DNA of 64,000 bases, from the NCBI RefSeq assembly GCF_028331445.1, contig NZ_JAQMHX010000004.1, positions 372,001 through 436,000 of the forward strand. The letters run 5' to 3'. The notes under the pieces were generated by a model. It was given only the letters and a program-made list of their open reading frames with translations. It had not been told where the DNA came from and did no database searches. Shown here piece after piece: positions 60,950 through 64,000 of the stretch (position 1 is the first letter of the stretch; the number at the start of each line of letters is the position of its first letter). The stretch comes from Candidatus Phyllobacterium onerii (GTDB lineage Bacteria > Pseudomonadota > Alphaproteobacteria > Rhizobiales > Rhizobiaceae). Position numbers and translations under genes: made by a program.

Positions 60950-61089
60950 AGTCCGTCTTGAAACTCTACTGCGGCGGTCATCTGACGCGATTTTCTGTGC
61001 TTCCGGTGCTCACGTACTAATGTACGCTGCGCTCCGGTTCTCGAAAACCACGCCATTTGACACTCCGCAGCGACTTTCCAAACTGACTC
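60950..61089. repeat. Dispersed hairpin repeat, copy 6 (arm type C)
   Basis: The 140-base inverted repeat lies between two minus-strand glycosyltransferase genes. The ends are GAGTCCGTCTTGAAACTC and the complement of GAGTCAGTTTGGAAAGTC. The centre is CACGTACTAATGTACGC, one base shorter than copy 3, to which it is otherwise nearly identical. Confidence 0.85.
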
Positions 61090-61092
61090 ATA

Positions 61093-62175
61093 TCACGCCA
61101 CCTGTTTGATATTTTTCTGGCTGGCGGCTTGATCGAGAACGCTGAGAAAGGTCGAAAACTGGCTCTTCGGATCCATCTGCGGCCGCTCGGAAAATTTCCT
61201 TGCAGCGGACGAGAGCCGGTCATATTCGCCCTTGTCAGTCCAGAGCGTGCGGATCGCGCCGACCCAATCTTCCAGCGGCGCGTTGTAATCCAGGACAAGG
61301 CCGCCTTCGCCAATCGCTTCCGGCAGTCCGCCACGGCGTGACCCCACGACAGGAATGCCGCTGCAATGCGCTTCTGACGCGACGCGGCCCCATGCCTCCT
61401 CCCATTTGCTGGGGGCGAGCAGGATCTTGGTGCGCCCATAGACCGTTTTCATGTCGCTGGTGCGGTTTTCGAGTTTGACGTTCTTCAGAGGAGCGATCGT
61501 CTTTTCGATGCTGGCCCGGTGATCATCGGCAAGCTTCCAGCTTTCGACAAAGAGAAACGGGATGTCGGGACACTGGCCGGCGATCTGGACGGCCAGTTCA
61601 AAACCCTTTTCGTTGTAGGGATTGATGAACGTCACATATTCGCCAGTCGTCGGCGTTCCGTACAGGACAGGGTCGATCGTCGGCGGGATGATGGTCGAAT
61701 CGATCCCGAATTTTTCCTTGTAGGTCCTCGCGGTGAACTCGGAATTCGCGATGTAGAGTGCAGAATCCAGTTCCCGCAGATCACCGGCAAGTTCGTGGAA
61801 TTCCACGTTTCTGAGGTAAATGACCAAGGGTATCCCTTCAGCTTGCAGGGCTTTCCCTATCGGAACCGATTTGTGGCATTGCACGACAGCAACGTCAGGC
61901 TTGAGCCTTTTGACCGCGAAGCCCGCTGCTTCCCAGGGAAACCAGGCTCTGACCACGGGATAGCCCGGAAAACTGTCGACTGCCGCCCGCTGACCCATGA
62001 TCTTCATCTTGGCGCGTGCCTTCAGTCCGAACATCCCCTGGCCGAACAAGGCAGCCAGAACCGAGGCTTCGTGCCCCTGATTGCGCAATTGCTCGACCAG
62101 ATGATGCGTACTCGATTGAACGCCACCACTGAACTGGGGATAGTAGCCGTTGCCGCCCGCAAAAAGTACTTTCAT
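61093..62175 (-). CDS. Family 4 glycosyltransferase
   Basis: A 360-residue GT-B enzyme with the acceptor-domain start FAGGNGYYPQFSGGVQSSTH (GG loop) and a donor site including LLAPSKWEEAWGRVASEA, the EX7E-like motif, and GSRRGGLPEAIGEGG. Sugar specificity is unknown. Start ATG 62175, 41 bases after the dehydrogenase stop, so it is likely cotranscribed with it. Confidence 0.9.
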   Translation of the reverse strand: MKVLFAGGNGYYPQFSGGVQSSTHHLVEQLRNQGHEASVLAALFGQGMFGLKARAKMKIMGQRAAVDSFPGYPVVRAWFPWEAAGFAVKRLKPDVAVVQCHKSVPIGKALQAEGIPLVIYLRNVEFHELAGDLRELDSALYIANSEFTARTYKEKFGIDSTIIPPTIDPVLYGTPTTGEYVTFINPYNEKGFELAVQIAGQCPDIPFLFVESWKLADDHRASIEKTIAPLKNVKLENRTSDMKTVYGRTKILLAPSKWEEAWGRVASEAHCSGIPVVGSRRGGLPEAIGEGGLVLDYNAPLEDWVGAIRTLWTDKGEYDRLSSAARKFSERPQMDPKSQFSTFLSVLDQAASQKNIKQVA

Positions 62176-62216
62176 CGCGTGGCTCCTTGTATCCTGTTTT
62201 CCACCAGCCCGGCGGC

Positions 62217-63548
62217 CTAGGCGGCCTGCCTGCCGATGCTGTAATATTCCAGGCCATGACGGGCGATGACCTTGGGATCATAAATATTCCGGCCATCGAA
62301 GACGACTGGCGTCGTAAGGGCGTCCTTCATGAGATCGAAGGATGGCGCCCGGAAGCTCTTCCATTCGGTTACGATCAGCAGGGCGTCGGCACCGCGCAAC
62401 GCTGCTTCCTTGGTTCCGCAAAGTAGCAGGTCATCGCGTTGGCCGTAAATGCTCTGGCATTCCTGCATCGCCTCCGGATCAAAGGCCTGCACGCTGGCTC
62501 CCGCCTGCCACAGGGCCTCCATCAGCGTGCGCGAAGGCGCTTCACGCATGTCGTCGGTGTTGGGTTTGAAAGCCAGGCCCCAAAGCGCAAAGACCTTGCC
62601 CTTCAGATTGCCCTTGAAATAGCGGTGGACTTTTTCGAACAGGATGGACTTCTGTGCATTGTTCCGCTCATCCACCGCCTTCAGCATCTTGGCATCGAAA
62701 CTGATGCCTTCTGCTGTCTGGATCATGGCGCGGACGTCCTTCGGAAAGCACGACCCGCCATAGCCTATTCCCGGATAGATGAAGTCGTAGCCAATGCGTG
62801 GATCGCTGCCGATACCCTTGCGGACCTCCTCGATATCGGCACCGAGTCGCTCTGCCAGACCCGACATTTCATTCATGAAGCTGATCTTGGTCGCGAGGAT
62901 GCAATTGGCTGCATATTTCGTGAATTCGGCGCTGCGCACATCCATGACAATCATTTTATCATGATTGCGGCTGAAGGGAGCGTAAAGCTCCCGCATCACC
63001 TTTTCCGTGTTGTCGCTGCTGGTTCCAATGATGATGCGGTCAGGCTTCATGCAATCCACCACCGCCGAACCTTCCTTGAGGAATTCCGGATTTGAGACGA
63101 CATCGAAGTCCAGTTCTTCGCGCCCTCTCGCCTTGAGCACTTCCGCGATTTTCAGCCTTATCTTGTCGCAGGTTCCTACCGGCACCGTCGATTTGCTGAC
63201 AACGATCTTTGGCGTCTCCATTTCGCGTCCGATCGCCTCTGCCACGGCCAGCACATATTTGAGGTCGGCGGATCCGTCTTCGGTGGGCGGCGTACCGACC
63301 GCACTCATCAGGATCTGGCCATGTTTGACTGCAGCTGCGACGTCCGTCGTGAACGTGATGCGGCCCGCTGCGTGATTCTCTCTGACGAGACTCTCGAGGC
63401 CTGGCTCGTAAATCGGGATCAACCCCTGATTCAACCGTTCTACCTTGTCAGCGTCGATATCGACGCACAAAACATTGTGCCCCACCTCAGCCAATACGGC
63501 GGCCTGTACGAGACCGACATAGCCGATTCCAAAAACTGTTAAATTCAT
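62217..63548 (-). CDS. UDP-glucose/GDP-mannose dehydrogenase family protein
   Basis: A 443-residue NAD-dependent enzyme that would oxidise UDP-glucose to UDP-glucuronate (or a related sugar). It has the N-terminal FGIGYVGLVQAAVLAEVGH motif, the catalytic cysteine in GYGGSCFPKDV (near residue 262) and WGLAFKPNTDDMREAPS in the C-terminal domain. Length and motifs favour UDP-glucose 6-dehydrogenase. It would supply glucuronate for an acidic EPS. Start MNLTVFG (63548). Confidence 0.92.
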   Translation of the reverse strand: MNLTVFGIGYVGLVQAAVLAEVGHNVLCVDIDADKVERLNQGLIPIYEPGLESLVRENHAAGRITFTTDVAAAVKHGQILMSAVGTPPTEDGSADLKYVLAVAEAIGREMETPKIVVSKSTVPVGTCDKIRLKIAEVLKARGREELDFDVVSNPEFLKEGSAVVDCMKPDRIIIGTSSDNTEKVMRELYAPFSRNHDKMIVMDVRSAEFTKYAANCILATKISFMNEMSGLAERLGADIEEVRKGIGSDPRIGYDFIYPGIGYGGSCFPKDVRAMIQTAEGISFDAKMLKAVDERNNAQKSILFEKVHRYFKGNLKGKVFALWGLAFKPNTDDMREAPSRTLMEALWQAGASVQAFDPEAMQECQSIYGQRDDLLLCGTKEAALRGADALLIVTEWKSFRAPSFDLMKDALTTPVVFDGRNIYDPKVIARHGLEYYSIGRQAA

Positions 63549-63604
63549 TGGATTTGTTCCTGTGCAAAGACATCGGATCGGATCCGGATCCGGTAATACC
63601 AATC

Positions 63605-63635
63605 ATTAAAATCGCGGGCCATAAGGAATGCCCGC
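63605..63635 (-). terminator. Terminator-like hairpin after the exoY-like gene
   Basis: On the minus strand GCGGGC and GCCCGC pair around a ten-base loop, followed by GATTTTAATG. It lies between the exoY-like stop and the dehydrogenase start, so the latter likely has its own promoter or is reached by read-through. Confidence 0.5.
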
Positions 63636-63666
63636 AACCAAGTTTCTGTAACTGTCATTGAGCTGT

Positions 63667-64000
63667 TCAGTAGCTGCCTCTGGCCATGCAAACGGCAGGC
63701 ACAGTCTTGATGATGATATGCAAGTCGAGTTTCAACGACCAGTTCTCGACATAGTGCCGATCGAACTCCACGCGGCTGTCGTAAGAAACGTCATTGCGCC
63801 CGCTTACCTGCCAAAGCCCTGTGAGGCCAGGGCGTGATTTGAGGTAGAACACTGCGGCGTTGCCGTAATTCTCAAGCTCGTCGTGCACGACTGGACGGGG
63901 TCCGACAATGCTCATGTGGCCTTGGAGAATGTTGATGATCTGTGGCAGTTCATCAAGGCTCAGCTTTCTCAATACAGCTCCGACGCGAGTGACACGCGGA
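63667..64000 (-). CDS. Exopolysaccharide priming sugar transferase, ExoY-like (5' end outside window)
   Basis: The C-terminal 110 or so residues of a polyprenyl-phosphate sugar-1-phosphate transferase. The frame is open to the window edge ([19 protein letters not shown]), and the motifs [24 protein letters not shown] and [16 protein letters not shown] are those of the ExoY/WbaP catalytic domain. It loads the first sugar onto undecaprenyl phosphate, starting the EPS repeat unit. The N-terminal membrane part is beyond base 64000. Confidence 0.9.
   Translation of the reverse strand, partial: PRVTRVGAVLRKLSLDELPQIINILQGHMSIVGPRPVVHDELENYGNAAVFYLKSRPGLTGLWQVSGRNDVSYDSRVEFDRHYVENWSLKLDLHIIIKTVPAVCMARGSY

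Noticed and set aside
60904..61056. N-terminal extension of the GT4 gene up to 61056
   Set aside because: The extension is translated repeat copy 6; GT4 homology begins at MRVGFVVDKFP (60903).
44298..61089. The hairpin repeats as a CRISPR-like or tandem array
   Set aside because: Copies are dispersed over 17 kb with genes between them and irregular spacing, and each is an inverted repeat.
63570..63596. GGATC-rich short repeat near 63580
   Set aside because: Only three overlapping GGATC units; too short to interpret.

Overview
The window is chromosomal DNA of an alphaproteobacterium of the order Hyphomicrobiales (Rhizobiales), most like the Brucella / Ochrobactrum / Phyllobacterium / Mesorhizobium / Sinorhizobium group. 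This rests on gene order: dapD-dapE, def-fmt-truA, tsaB-rimI-acyltransferase-miaB-phoH-ybeY-corC-lnt-XRE-metK-trmB, rimP-nusA-ylxR-infB-rbfA-truB-rpsO-pnp and fabI-fabB-fabA/irr are standard blocks in that order. It also rests on an Irr-type Fur protein and a SyrA/ExoX-like exopolysaccharide regulator. Base composition is moderately GC-rich, with one clearly AT-rich non-coding stretch near 54.4-55.1 kb. Genus cannot be settled from the sequence alone.

Region 1 (1-24.5 kb) is mostly housekeeping. It holds a truncated pyrimidine nucleotidase, a DUF817 membrane protein, a LOG-family protein, lysine/diaminopimelate synthesis (dapD, dapE) with a ketopantoate-reductase-like gene between them, and the def-fmt-truA cluster. 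That cluster is interrupted by a ~270 bp MITE-like element abutting the truA start codon. Next come rmuC, a cation diffusion facilitator, a HyuA-type hydantoinase without its HyuB partner, malate synthase G (glcB), a secreted DUF3859 protein, and the long tsaB-to-lnt run for tRNA modification, ribosome maturation and envelope lipids.

Region 2 (24-44.2 kb) has an XRE regulator, metK, trmB, and a tripartite tricarboxylate transporter operon (tctC-tctB-tctA) that looks inserted between trmB and rimP. It continues with a 54-codon small gene, the rimP...pnp translation operon, an RsmC-like methyltransferase and the type II fatty acid genes fabI-fabB-fabA.

Region 3 (44.2-64 kb) is accessory and envelope-centred: irr, a short DnaB/KaiC-like ATPase, a divergent SDR/TetR pair with twin candidate operators, an OafA-type acyltransferase, a COG4280 membrane protein with a 72-aa partner, a P-loop kinase-like protein and an LpxO/OlsC-like hydroxylase. 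It ends in an exopolysaccharide locus: ExoF-like exporter, SyrA-like regulator, ExoU-like GT2, pyruvyl transferase, ExoT-like flippase, two GT4 enzymes, UDP-sugar dehydrogenase and the 3' part of an ExoY-like priming transferase. Together these could build, pyruvylate, flip and export an acidic polysaccharide; chain-length and polymerase genes are not in the window.

The most unusual signal is a family of six ~107-142 bp imperfect hairpin elements confined to 44.3-61.1 kb. Five of them lie just after a stop codon or in the gap behind a gene, and one lies between fabA and irr. They share a core but have three types of outer arm, in which left and right halves differ together so that pairing is kept. 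A second pattern is two short ORFs with strong ribosome binding sites that end 4-5 nt before the start codons of two exopolysaccharide genes (SyrA-like and pyruvyl transferase), suggesting translational coupling. No CRISPR array, tRNA, rRNA, prophage or intact transposase was recognised.
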